64,000 nt of DNA, taken from assembly GCF_933775445.1 (NCBI RefSeq), contig NC_065873.1:28024001-28088000 (forward strand), read 5' to 3'. Position numbers and translations under genes: made by a program. Shown in pieces: positions 48,968-60,320 of the stretch. The notes beneath the pieces were generated by a model. That model worked only from the letters and a program-made list of their open reading frames with translations. It was not told the origin of the DNA and did no database searches. Position 1 is the stretch's first letter. Every line of letters starts with the position of its first letter. The DNA comes from Argentina anserina. Its lineage: Eukaryota; Streptophyta; Magnoliopsida; Rosales; Rosaceae.

Positions 48968-50384
48968 ATGGAAAAGAAGGAAGAAGATGAGTTTGTATCT
49001 GGGACATTCAAGTGGAAAATTGAAAATTTCTCCAACTTGAAGGACCGCAAGTGTTATTCTGATATTTTTGCCATCGGCGGTTTTAAATGGTACGTATAAA
49101 TTATACATACCAACGTAAATATTTCAGTTTCTCCTACATGTTCAGGCAACTATTCGTACTTATTTTTCACTGTAAGTTATCAGGCGGGTGCTTCTATTTC
49201 CGAAGGGGAACAGTGTGGACTACATATCCTTGTATTTAGCTGTCGTAGATCACTCAACATTGGCGTCTGGGTGGACTATATATGCTAAATATAGTTTAAC
49301 ATTGGTTAATCAACTTGATAGTTCCTTGTCAATAACAAAAGGTATAATGTTATATATATATATATATATATATCTGTTGCCTAAATGAATATTTTTTTCG
49401 TGATCTTTTTATTTAGTTGCTTAATCTTATCATTTTTTTTAAAACTGCTCCTCGCCGGTATTTGGAACATTTTGACGGCTATAAGTAAATACCAGTGTGT
49501 TCGTTCTCTTACAGTTCATGTTGTTTACTTCCCATTATTTCATGCAAGGCAAATCTCTGAGATATATGTTTCTTTCATTTTTGATGCATGTTGTTTGTTT
49601 CTTCTTCATGTTTTTTTATTCATTAATCACGATATTAGATGCAAAACATAATATACTTGTTGGCTAGCAATTCTTAATCATATGTATTCGTTTAATGATA
49701 TATGATCTTTTTCTTCTGATAGTCACTGAGCATGAGTTTAATTCGGAGGAGTCAGACTGGGGATTCACTTCATTCATGCCTTTAAGTCAGATCCGTGACC
49801 TTTCTGAAACCCATTTTGTAAATGACATTTGTATTGTTGAAGCCGATGTCTCCATCCGTAAGTGTGATATTAAAATATTAGACCAAGAAAGTGGTGAGCT
49901 TCTGGATTTTAAGGGTTTAGGACTTATAGAGTTGGCTTTTCATCCACTGTTAGAGGAAGTATTTTTGTCACACCCTATTTTGAAAGAGTACCAACAGAAA
50001 AGAAGTCGTACGTTTGTGGAATGTGCATTTACAACATTTGGTCGACTCCTTCATTTCCTGAAGACTACGAAGGTGAAGGACTTGAACCAAGATGGCTATG
50101 AGAGGCTTCAGCTTTTGTGGGAGGAGCTCGAGACCTTTAAATTTGACCTGGCTTGGCTGCAGCCTCATGTTGAATCTGTTTTTGGTATGAAGAACATGGC
50201 AGGAAGAGTGGGCAGAATGAGAGAAGATGTCAATATTTTGGAGGATGAAATAAAGAGGCGGAGGGCTATGCTTGCAGCTGCAGAGTTAGACCTTGAGAAA
50301 GCAAAAGAAGATTTGGCAAAGGCAGAACAGGGGTTTTACAAGGCAGTTGATGTGGATTGTGTAATTGGCTATCCGTTGGCTTAA
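48968..50384 (+). CDS. MATH-domain and coiled-coil protein
   Basis: Cytoplasmic adaptor-type protein of the plant MATH family, of unknown process. Exons 48968-49089, 49184-49341, 49723-50384; 313 residues. The MATH domain occupies about residues 8-130, with FKWKIENFSNLKDRKCYSDIF, FPKGN...YISLYLAVVDH, and SDWGFTSFMPLSQI. A helical middle follows. Residues about 245-300 form a charged coiled coil (EDEIKRRRAMLAAAELDLEKAKEDLAKAEQ). The start sits just after an acceptor (TTGCAG|G), so an upstream non-coding exon is likely. Resembles the plant 'MATH domain and coiled-coil' group rather than MATH-BTB, since no BTB domain is present. Confidence 0.9.
49350..49373. repeat. (TA)n microsatellite in MATH intron 2
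   Basis: About 11 TA units just after the splice donor. Confidence 0.9.
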
Positions 50385-51359
50385 ATGTAGAATTTGAATG
50401 TTATCCAGTCAAGTACTATCTTGTTCAATTAAGACTCAGTTATGTTATGTTTGCTTTCTTTTACTTCCAGTAGGATCAGACCAGTATGTTCTGAGTTGTT
50501 TGCATTTAAAATATAATGCTTTGTAATCGTCATTACTTCATTTCATTCTCGTTGAGCTTTTGTTATCATATCCATGCACGTATTTTCTACTCTAATGATT
50601 CACTTGTGTTAAGTTCTGTAATTCAAGAACTCTGAATTTCTCGCTTTATCTATAACAGTGCTAAGCAAGTTTTTTTACTTTTCTGTATCGTTCTAATTTT
50701 ATCGGATGTCCCCGAAGGGACGTTCTTTAACTTTTCTGAGTAGAGCCACAGGCTCATCTATTTAGCCTGTGGAACTAGTTTTGGGCAAAGGAAAAATAAA
50801 AGACGAAGAAAGAGCGAATACAGTTACATTTTGGGTGCAGAGTTGGTCTCAGTGTCTCACTGTATAAAAGCTCTTTCTATAGCTAGTTAAAACATAAATT
50901 CTTCTTTCCACAATATCTCTACTCAGAAAAGTAGAGCCAATGGTTTGTATTACAATTTAAGCAGTATCTATTTAAGGTACACAATAGTACAGAATCAGAT
51001 GCAGTGAACATACTTAACATTGTAGCTCATAAGATCATTTAGATAAATTCAGGATTAACTTCTTTCTGATTGTACTAAGCATTGATATGTGTTACCAACT
51101 TAACATTGATGTTCCTCTTCCGAAAAATGCAAGAGCAATTTCAGCTATAAACCTGGAGGTCAATTCCCCTTTGCTAAAGATTATTTTTGAAAATAGCAAT
51201 GTATCATAATATAATCTAACGCACAAGGTAAGAAACAGAAGAACTTCTGCCAAATTAATGAGGGGCTAAGAATTGCCTAAACATAGCAGCAGGCAAATAG
51301 AATTTTGAGAAATAATATAACAAAAGAGAAAAAAAAAATCCGACGCCAAGAACCCCAAA
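50385..51359. other. Convergent intergenic region
   Basis: Between the MATH gene and the minus-strand F-box gene. Nothing coding-like; 'cttttctgagtagagccacaggctc' near 50732 faces an inverted partner 'actcagaaaagtagagcc' near 50920. Confidence 0.45.
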
Positions 51360-52625
51360 TCATAGAGAAGCCTCGATCCTTGGTTGGAATGAGAAAGCAG
51401 ACATGAACTCGATGGCTTCACCATCCACAAAGCATTTGGGCAATTCATCCCATTCATTAGCAGATAAGTCACACATAACACAGCTAGAAATCTCAGCTGA
51501 GCTTAAGCATATCAGTATCTGGTTACCTGCCCCAACACAGTTAATATCCACATTCTTGCCACACCATTCATGTGACATCGATGGAGGCATTGCAGCAATT
51601 TGTTGCCAACTTCGAACATCCTCATCATAACACCAAATCCTAAGGCTTGCACTTTCAAAGAATTCCGACAACAGAACAACCAGCATCCTCCCTCCACACT
51701 CCACCAAGTCAATGGAGTACTCATAGAAGACGGGAAGTAGCCTCGGGTACTCAATGAAGCACTTGGAGGTCAGATTGCAAGCAACAATTGAACCCGAGGA
51801 GCTAAGGAAATGGACTATTTCCTCGCCATCTTTGCTAGTGATAACTGATGAGTATTGCTTAGATGGGCTTCTCTGCATATTGGTCGTCACTACATTTCCT
51901 GCCTTGCTGAGGAAGTACACACTGTCATCATTCGAGTCAAATTCAGTGGAATCATCAAGTTCTTTTGAAATATCATCATCGTTGAACTTCTTGGACAAGG
52001 CAATCTCTTCTTCCCAGCAACCGCTGCTGGAGTTGTACACACGGAATGACAGCTTCGGAAGCTCACCAAAGACAACTGCAAGCTTGTACGAGGACTGATC
52101 ATGCTTGTTGGGACATGCGCTCATGACAATGGCATGGAATGTGAGACTTTGGAGGGCTGGATCGAGTGGAGGTTGCTCGTTGCAGGATCCTGTCACAGGA
52201 TTGCACACGACAAAGTTGCCATATGGATTTCGGAAACATATAAAGCCGCCCGAGGCTGAAACAGGCATGGCATTGCAGTTGGAGCTTTTCTGGAGGAGAG
52301 GTGGATGGTTAAGTTTCTTCCAGTCTCTTTCAGCAGAGTCAAACACAATGGATCGATTAAGATGAGAGTCGACCATGAAAAACCATGGATCCCGAGAAGG
52401 GATATGGGAGCATGCAAGCTTGAAACTTGAAGAGCTTGCAACTGATTTCCATCTCTTGCAAACCGAAGAGAGGCGGAAAAATGCAGAGGTCGGTAGCCTA
52501 CAAAGGACCCCTTCAAGAAGGTCTTCATTAAGCTCATCCATCAAAAATGTGCTTGAAATGCAGTTCTCTTCTTGGGACTTTCTCTTCCGAGTCATCATCA
52601 AAGCTGAGCAATTTTCTGGCTCCAT
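51360..52625 (-). CDS. F-box protein with kelch-like C-terminal region
   Basis: Single coding exon of 421 residues. The F-box reads LNEDLLEGVLCRLPTSAFFRLSSVCKRWKSV at about residues 32-62. The remainder is a beta-rich region with GGFICFRNPYGNFVVCNPVTGS and LVECGGRMLVVLLSEF, as in kelch/galactose-oxidase-like F-box proteins; clear kelch GG-Y-W repeats are not all visible, so the name is cautious. It would be a SCF receptor with unknown target. A 5' UTR intron from 53206 (donor CAG|GTACATTT) to 52643 (acceptor TTGCAG) is likely. Confidence 0.85.
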   Translation of the reverse strand: MEPENCSALMMTRKRKSQEENCISSTFLMDELNEDLLEGVLCRLPTSAFFRLSSVCKRWKSVASSSSFKLACSHIPSRDPWFFMVDSHLNRSIVFDSAERDWKKLNHPPLLQKSSNCNAMPVSASGGFICFRNPYGNFVVCNPVTGSCNEQPPLDPALQSLTFHAIVMSACPNKHDQSSYKLAVVFGELPKLSFRVYNSSSGCWEEEIALSKKFNDDDISKELDDSTEFDSNDDSVYFLSKAGNVVTTNMQRSPSKQYSSVITSKDGEEIVHFLSSSGSIVACNLTSKCFIEYPRLLPVFYEYSIDLVECGGRMLVVLLSEFFESASLRIWCYDEDVRSWQQIAAMPPSMSHEWCGKNVDINCVGAGNQILICLSSAEISSCVMCDLSANEWDELPKCFVDGEAIEFMSAFSFQPRIEASL

Positions 52626-54583
52626 CAGTTAGACAAAACCAACTGCAATAATAAAAAAACTGAGTGTTACTTGTGAAATCTATATTCATGCCCATCTTGC
52701 ACAATAATTTTCGAACACTTGCAAAATGTTGTGAATAAAGAGTTCAACTTTCAAGAGAACTCTGGAGTTTAGTGAATAAAGATTCCAACTTTCAAGGACA
52801 TAAAGAACACTCTGAGGAGTAAGTTACTCAAAAACACCGGCAAGCAAGAAATAAGAAACAGATTGGGATGAAAACAGTAACCATTGATGAGAAAAATGCA
52901 TTATCTGGGCTGTCAAGACAGAAATCAAACAGACTAGACTAGGACCCAGAAGAATCTTGAAGGTTTCTAATTGTCAGACCCAGAATTCCAACATACACAA
53001 TCTCACAGATCGAATTCAACATACAAAAAAAGTTCCAAATTTGACCAATGAATCAACTTAGCAACCCACATTCACGCATAACCTTAACAATTACCCAATA
53101 ATTACAATTCAAAGGAAAATTAGTGAACTTAAGAGTAAGAACAAAACACAATGAACAAGAAAACAAAAAGGAGAAGATAGAACAGAGAGAAACTAAGCAA
53201 ATGTACCTGCTCCTAAGTATGGCTTTGTGAGTCTAAAATGGAAACACAAAAACACCAAGAGAGTGATAGTTGAGAGTAGCAAAGGCTTTGCTGGTGGGTC
53301 TTTAAAATGGGGGCGTTGAGACTTAGATGGGGTTAGACAGGAAAAAAGCAAACAAAGCAAAGCAAGAAAGAAAGAAAGAAAGAAAGAAAGGTGAAGAGGG
53401 GAGGAAGGTGGGAGGCTTCCAGTGTAGCTCTTTTTGCAAGAAGGGTTGACACTATGTAACAAAAACCGAATAAGAATACACGAGCGGAGGAGGAGCACTA
53501 AGGTTTTAAGCTTTGCTTTGCTTTCTCATCCATTTTATAACCAAAAGAGTATTGCTTTTCATACTCACACACCCAAATACACAGTAGTGTGAAAGTAGAG
53601 ACTCATATAGAGTGAGAGAGAGAGTATATAGTTGACTCTACTCTCTAGTCTCTACCCTCTTCTCTTTGGCCTTGGATTCCTTAAGCTCAAACAAAGACTA
53701 GGGCATTTGGAATACATTTTTGTACTCACTTTAGTCTTCTTTTCCCAAGTTTTTAACCTAAAAGAAAGAGAAAGAGAGCATCTGGGCATGTTTGCATAGC
53801 TTGCATTACAATACAATACAAAATTACAAATAGAAAATAACAAGAGCTCACATTGTCAAAGGGGGCTAAAATAAGATGCTGTGGTGCTGACCTTTGCATT
53901 TTTTGAGCAAAGCAAAAGCGAGAAGTCGTGGCCTCGTTGAGGAATCTAAGGCTCTACTGGCTCTTCTTGATGCTAATGCCACACTCGTGAAACTTAAAAA
54001 ACTGTCTGTCCTGTCTTCAAAGTCAATGCCTTCCAGGACCAGATTCTTGTTCCAGTCCTCAGAACTCTAAACCAACCGAGCAATTTTCAGACCAGAAAAT
54101 ACAAACAACTAAAGACAAAACTGACAAAGCCGCTGATTACGTTCCTATTTTACCGTGCAGTCGTTTTTGCTTTTAACGTAGAGATCTCACATGCCTCTAC
54201 CAGGCTCGGGTCTCCACTTGAACATGACCTATCATTTTGTAGTTTATTATCCAATACATTACATAGGGTTAATCTTGGTTGAGTGAGAAGATTCAAAGAA
54301 AAAAATTTGAACTTCGATGTTCTACCGTAGAGGTTTAAGATTGAAATGAAAATACAGAGGCCAAAAAAGAAAACATCTTCCCACTCATTATGATGTTTCG
54401 AACTTTCGATTACATTATGACACCATTCCCCAGCTAAATTGTTTAGTGACATCTGGGATTTCTGCAAAATAGTGAAACCCCAGACCAAGAATATCCCAGC
54501 TCAATCTTTTCTTCTAATGATGAGGGGAGCCAAAGAATTATGAACAACCAATGATTATTGTTCAGAGATCCAACTTTGATTGT
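52626..54583. other. 5' region of the F-box gene and 3' flank of the UBP gene
   Basis: Contains the 5' UTR intron of the F-box gene (about 53206-52643), an (AAAG)n microsatellite at 53364-53390 and the promoter. The minus frame 54488-54150 has no motif and lies in the probable UBP 3' flank. Confidence 0.5.
53364..53390. repeat. (AAAG)n microsatellite
   Basis: About six to seven AAAG units in the likely 5' leader of the F-box gene. Confidence 0.9.
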
Positions 54584-57500
54584 TTAGCCGTCATCAATCT
54601 GTTTATAGAATCCGTTTCCGTTCATTAAGCCCAGATGTTCAACTGGAGAAGCCGTTCCATTGGCCACATCAATTGTTCCATTGCTCTTGCAAACTTCAAT
54701 TTCCTGTGCCACTGCATCTGTCCCGTTGCTCTTGAAAACTGCAATGGCCTGTGCCACGGCTGTACTCGACTCCCACTCCATATCATCTGCAGAAGAGCAA
54801 TCCTTCTCACAGCATTCTAGTGCTTCCTCAGACAGAGGCCGACATGGTTTGTCATTAGCTACATCAACGCCATTTGCATGTCTTACTTCATCTAGATCTG
54901 ATGCAGGAGACTTCAAGTAACCAGAAATCTCCAACGAAATGGATGGACTCGACCTTGAATTCAGTGTCTCCTCTTCATATATGTCAACCTCCTTTGAAGC
55001 AGATGATGGTGATGTTAGATGGGACACATTTGTAACACCATTTGAATGCTCTAGTACAGCAGATGAGTCTTCTACACAGTTGGTTGTTTGTCGGGACAGA
55101 CTAATGTCCGATGGTTCAGACACATAATGGTGAGTTGGGTCTGCAGTCTCCATAGGTGAACAATTAACTACTCCATCTGGGAGGGTCTCTACTTCAACAT
55201 TAGCATCAGGCATTTCTCCCTCTTTCTTTGGAGACTCAGAGATGCTTAGGCAAGGTGATCGTGCCTGATCCCTGTGGAACAACAGAAAAAGCAGGATCAT
55301 TTTCCAGAGTATCCAACATAATGCTTTTGCCACGTACAGTGTGGTTGGACTAGCAGCCACAATCACATATAGACCCTGAACTATCTTATTAAACTAAATC
55401 TACAACAGATATGCACCTGCTATATAAAAGCATATATGCTCCCTGAGAAAGCACTTCTTCCAAATTAACAGATGTAACCTGTAAAGTAGCAAACTAAGTC
55501 AGCCAAAGAGTTTCTTGGGCAGATTATGCATATAAAAGTCATCAAAGCGATAGGAATTACCTTGCAATCGTCAATTTTGTACCAGTTTCCATGAAAATCC
55601 TTGGTATAACAGATGTAATGACCGAAGTACGAAGCATTCAACATATCCACATGGACAACGACACCATAGAGGTTATATATATCTGAACCATCTCCTTGTT
55701 CACTCATGTAAGGACTGAGATCCAGTATTGCAGGGAATGTAACTCTCTTGTTGATTTTCCCAAAGCGCCCACTCTGAAATGTTTGTCAACATAATAATTT
55801 CGGGGATCAGGAAAGTAATCAAATAGCAGTAATATTCAAATATAAATCCCTACATTTAAAGAAATAAGACGTAAGAAGTTATGTGCATCAACCAAGATGA
55901 CCAACCAAAATTAACACCCATATAAGAAGAGTATAGTGTTCAACCTGAAATCTTTTCAAGGCAATTGTCAACACATTTGGAGCACGTTTAACCGAAAGTC
56001 TCTTCCAAGCCTTGACATAGTCATTGCACCTATTAGCAGCAACATATTAAAACTCATAGAAAACCACATAATGGAAAAGTAAAAATAATAATAGATGGAA
56101 TTATCTTAAGATAAATGCACCGCAAGGAAGTGTAGGGAAACATTGAATGATCAGAATAAGGAAGCATTCATACCCATCACATTTGTACATATTTTCACCA
56201 TGAAGCGACTCCCTGCCAGTGTACTGGACTAGGCATTCTTCCAATGATGAGGCATCTCCATGAATCTCAACAGTTAAATCCATCATATTCTCGTATTGGT
56301 TTGATATGTTATTGCATTTTGAACAAATCACCTGGAGAATATTCAGAAAACAGAAAACACATCAGAAGGCAATAGGCAGGTGTAGAAAAAGGGCATCAAA
56401 TTTACTTCAAAAGAGACTTTGTACCACGCACAAACACACAAAATCCACATGCTAAACGAGAACATTCAGTTTCTTCGTATACTGAATAAATAAGCTAGAC
56501 CGATAACAAAACAACAATACACAAAGTCCGCATGCTTAAACAAAAACATTCAATTACAATGTTTACAGAATAAACAAAATGAGCTAGACCACTGACAAAC
56601 TAACAATACAAATTTATAAAGATAAGAACCACCACACATACAGGCAGTTGTAAGTAACTTGGCATTACAAGTAGCGAAAACACAGATTATGAAACTAGAG
56701 GTAAAACATTTGACCAGAAGATGCATAACCTGAGATTGTAGCTGGCCACCAAATATATGTTGAATGATGGTTGTTTCTTGAGAGCTAGGATCAACAGCTT
56801 TCTCTCCACCAAACTCATCAAGACACACTGACTGCATTGTATCAATAGCAAACCTGCAAAAGAATACAAAGAACTTATATGACCAACCATCATATAACGC
56901 TAGATTGTTAAATTCAACAATGCACTGAATAGAATAGCAACATAAAACAGTACAAGTAACACAAACCTCATGAGTTCATGAGCATCCTCCTGCCTCCCAT
57001 AGCCAAGGTTTCCACCAATATTAGGTAGTCTAGAGATAATGTTGGTGGGTGAAAAGGCCTGTGAACTTTGGCTTGCTCTTTCAAGATGGCTTTCAAATTC
57101 ACAGAGGAAGCACCACTCATCATCCCGTATGCCTGGAAGTCAAACAAACAACAACTGTTAAATAAGACAAGAATGTCATAACCTCCACGAACAAAAAGTA
57201 ATTTACGAATGGATTCAGACTATACATTCATTCCGATGACCCTTCTCTAACAGGTAAGCAACGAGTGGTCGAGTGGACGAAAGGCACTGTAGAACAACGT
57301 TAGCAAAGCAACTGCAATGACATGACATTAGATATATAAATAAGCTTGTAGGTAAACAACATGTATGATATGAGTCACATGAGCGTGAGAATGTGAGTGA
57401 TAAACACATACCTGTTCCCGCAGTTTAAGAGCCCACAAGGAGTAAGTCCGGCCTTCTCCCAATGGAAAAGTTTCACAAATTCGTCATAGGGGAAAAGAAT

Positions 57501-58551
57501 CTGAAAATTATCAGGTTTTTGTCAATGCATCTGCCTGTCCGACAAGAAATTACAAAGAATATGAAAGAAAAAACTACTCCTGAAAAAAGAACTAGAACTT
57601 TACCTTTTTGGGCTGTTTGAGACGCTTAGAGATCATTCCATGAGTAGGCACAAGTGCAATTCCTTTAAAAAATTTACGCACAACAGGAGGTTTAAATCTA
57701 CTATTGCTCGATGTGTTCTGAGCTGCGCCGCATTCAGTCTTATGTGATCGCCAATGTTCCCTCTGGCACTTTTCAGAGCTGTGAAAACAAGCAAGGATAT
57801 TTTATAAAAACTTCCAGATACAAACACTAAACTTTTCCTAATAAAAACACACATACACTATTTCATAACATCAAACATTCCCCACCAATTCCTCCATTCA
57901 GAAAACCTTGATATCATGAAACCACGATTACCTAACAAACCTCCTGTTCATCATATCATTACGATCGATCTTATAAACTACTATATACAGAAGATCTACA
58001 GTATATTTGATAGCCATCATAACTCAGAACCTCTTCGGAATCAAAACCTAGTTAACTGCAATATTTACCCTATGTAAGTAGTATAAAGACAACAAAGAAT
58101 CACCATAAAGAACCCTAAAACTAAAAATAACAAAGACTAAACCTTTAAGATCAAACAGAAGATAGCTATCATCAAAGACTAAACCTTTTACCATAATTCA
58201 TCTCAAACAGTAAAAAATTAACCCCACCCATTAAACAAAAAACTAAACCCAATCAGATATAAAAAAAAAACCAATCTTTACAGACTGAAGCAATTACCAG
58301 TACTTCACCGCTTTGCAGCGGGAACACTTCTTGACGCCGTTAGCGCCGCAGACGGCGCAGGCGGGGTTATCGCTGTTGGGGACGCCGGGCATTTGAGCCG
58401 TCCGATCAGCTTCGAAATTGCCGTCGACCTCAAAGTACTTCGAGGCCGTGTTCTTGACCAAGTGAAGCAACGCAAACGCAGCAACGAACAGAGTCAGTAT
58501 CAATTTCAGGAACCAGTTCAGATCCACGCTCGCTCCCGCCGCGACATGCAT
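54584..58551 (-). CDS. Ubiquitin-specific protease with membrane anchor and MYND finger (UBP15-19 clade)
   Basis: Cysteine protease that removes ubiquitin from proteins. Eleven exons: 58551-58298, 57778-57604, 57500-57412, 57311-57226, 57132-56967, 56853-56730, 56331-56174, 56029-55945, 55773-55561, 55478-55417, 55271-54584; 699 residues. Residues about 12-32 are a membrane segment ([19 protein letters not shown]). A MYND zinc finger spans roughly 64-101 ([21 protein letters not shown]...HKTEC). The catalytic Cys box is [18 protein letters not shown], and the His box is [22 protein letters not shown] CxxC ... zinc-site appears in ICSKCNNIS. The last exon adds ~229 acidic, Ser-rich residues without a domain. 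Organisation fits Arabidopsis UBP15-19; the exact member is unsettled. Confidence 0.92.
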
Positions 58552-58735
58552 CTACGCCTCTCTTCTCCCCCTCCTCTTCTCATCGACGACCCACTTTCTA
58601 GGGTTTTTGGCCCCCTCCCAAATCTCCCAATCAGGGTTTTTTGTTCTTCTTCTCTTGGGGATTCAATTGGGGGATTATGGGATTAGGGTTTTAATCCAAA
58701 ATCCAATTTGGAAAGCCAATTGGGAGAAAGCTTAT

Positions 58736-58743
58736 ATTTTTAT
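58736..58743 (-). promoter_or_regulatory. Probable TATA box of the UBP gene
   Basis: Minus strand GTGTATATAAAAATATAAG about 190 bases upstream of the start codon. A CTT tract (58773-58805) lies just beyond it. Confidence 0.45.
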
Positions 58744-58772
58744 ATACACAAAAAACACACCTTCGCTCTTTC

Positions 58773-58805
58773 CTCCTCCTCTTCTTCTTCTTCTTCTTCT
58801 TCTTT
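58773..58805. repeat. (CTT)n microsatellite
   Basis: About eight CTT/CTC units in the UBP upstream region. Confidence 0.85.
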
Positions 58806-60320
58806 TCTGTGTGTTTTATTTATTAGCTTTGGGGTCAAGTTAACAATATTTGTTTGGACTTAAACTTTGGGATTTTTTTTTTCATGATTGGGTCACGTGC
58901 CTGTCACACTGTTGCAGGTCACTGCCAATGGGGAGCGACTACGACGTCATTTCTGTCGATTTGGGTCTACTCAGCCTTGCCATTTCAAGGCTTTGCGTTC
59001 ATTATTTATCGATACAGGTAGTTCTTACTAATATGGAAAAAGCTGAACATGTGATGCTTTGATGTACTGCATTGGAGTTTGGGGGGAGTGATGGAACTTG
59101 GGAGTGAATAATTCACTTCTGAATTAGGAAAGAAAGTTCCTAGTTTCTTAGTTTTATAAACAAGAAAACCGCGACTCGTATTGCCTTTTTTTTTTTTTAA
59201 GAATTTCTTCAATTTGCATAAATTTGTGGCCGAGCTAGAGCCGAAGCTTTCTTCTGATAACTCCTATTTGGAGTTTGATTTAGACTAGTGACAAGCACCC
59301 ACGAAACTAGTGTACAAGCCACTTCAATGATAACCTCCATATCATAAGACATAAACTAAACTTTTAAGTATCCATTGAAATTTTTAGCTCACCTAAAATG
59401 CTACAAACTTGTTTCATTACTCTTGTCACCCCGGTTCAATTCTCAATTAGAACACTTGTTAGCGTCTTCTTGGCAATATATTTCATGAGTTCGATGTGTT
59501 ACTCATGTTTCTCGCACTGGCTCAACTCACCATTTTTGTTTGTTTTTTTTAATGGAATAGAACCAGTATTTTGTAATGTTATAAACTGTTAATTTGGCGT
59601 AGTACACTGCTGAAACTCAGAATCCACTATTCACCATCTTCTTATTTGTTACTAATCTCAACCTGAAATGATCAAACTGATAGCCTTAAAACATGGCATT
59701 TGTTAGAGATTCTGAGAGCTAAACAATTGTTTTTATCCATAATCTCACCGCAAATCTCTTGTTGCATATTGTTTTTGAACCTTTTTTTTTCCTCCGGACA
59801 CTGAAAAAGTAAGAAGATAAGCCTGGCCAACGAAAGTGACCATACCAAGGACCCAAAATACACTCAAAAAGCATATTCTTCAAGTCCAATAGGTAGAACA
59901 AACAGCAAATGAAGAGTATTACACTAAAAACATAACGCAAAACAAAACTATAGGCCAGTATGCAGTTATGACACACATTAACCCCTGGAGCTAACGAAAC
60001 CATTAAAGTTAAGTGCAATAACCAAATCAATAGGAACTTGCAACATCTGGATTTGACCTTCAACTTGTGACAACATGCTGATGAGCAAGCCAATTCTGCA
60101 GCTAAATTTGAAGTTCAGTCCACCAAAACCCCAGTTACTAATAAACCCAAATGAAAACCACAACTTGGATCAGATTTCAGTTGAGTAGAATTAGACTCTC
60201 TCTATAAACATCCACGTACCAGCATGCCTCAAACAGACCTAGCTCAATTTATTCCCCTACAGTAACCATTGATGCAAGTCTTGCTCAATGATTTTTAAAC
60301 CTGATAATCACATCAATGTC

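Larger units (their letters stand above)
58552..60320. other. UBP upstream region and spacer
   Basis: Holds the UBP promoter, then AT-rich spacer to the pseudogene 3' end. A short frame from 58927 (MGSDYDVISVDLGLL...) follows an acceptor-like TTGCAG but has no family motif and is not called. Confidence 0.45.

Noticed and set aside
58850..59062. Short frame with acceptor-like TTGCAG upstream
   Set aside because: No homology motif and no supporting upstream exon.
59719..60093. 124-residue Cys-rich minus frame
   Set aside because: Overlaps the 3' flank of the F-box pseudogene and has no signal peptide or family motif.
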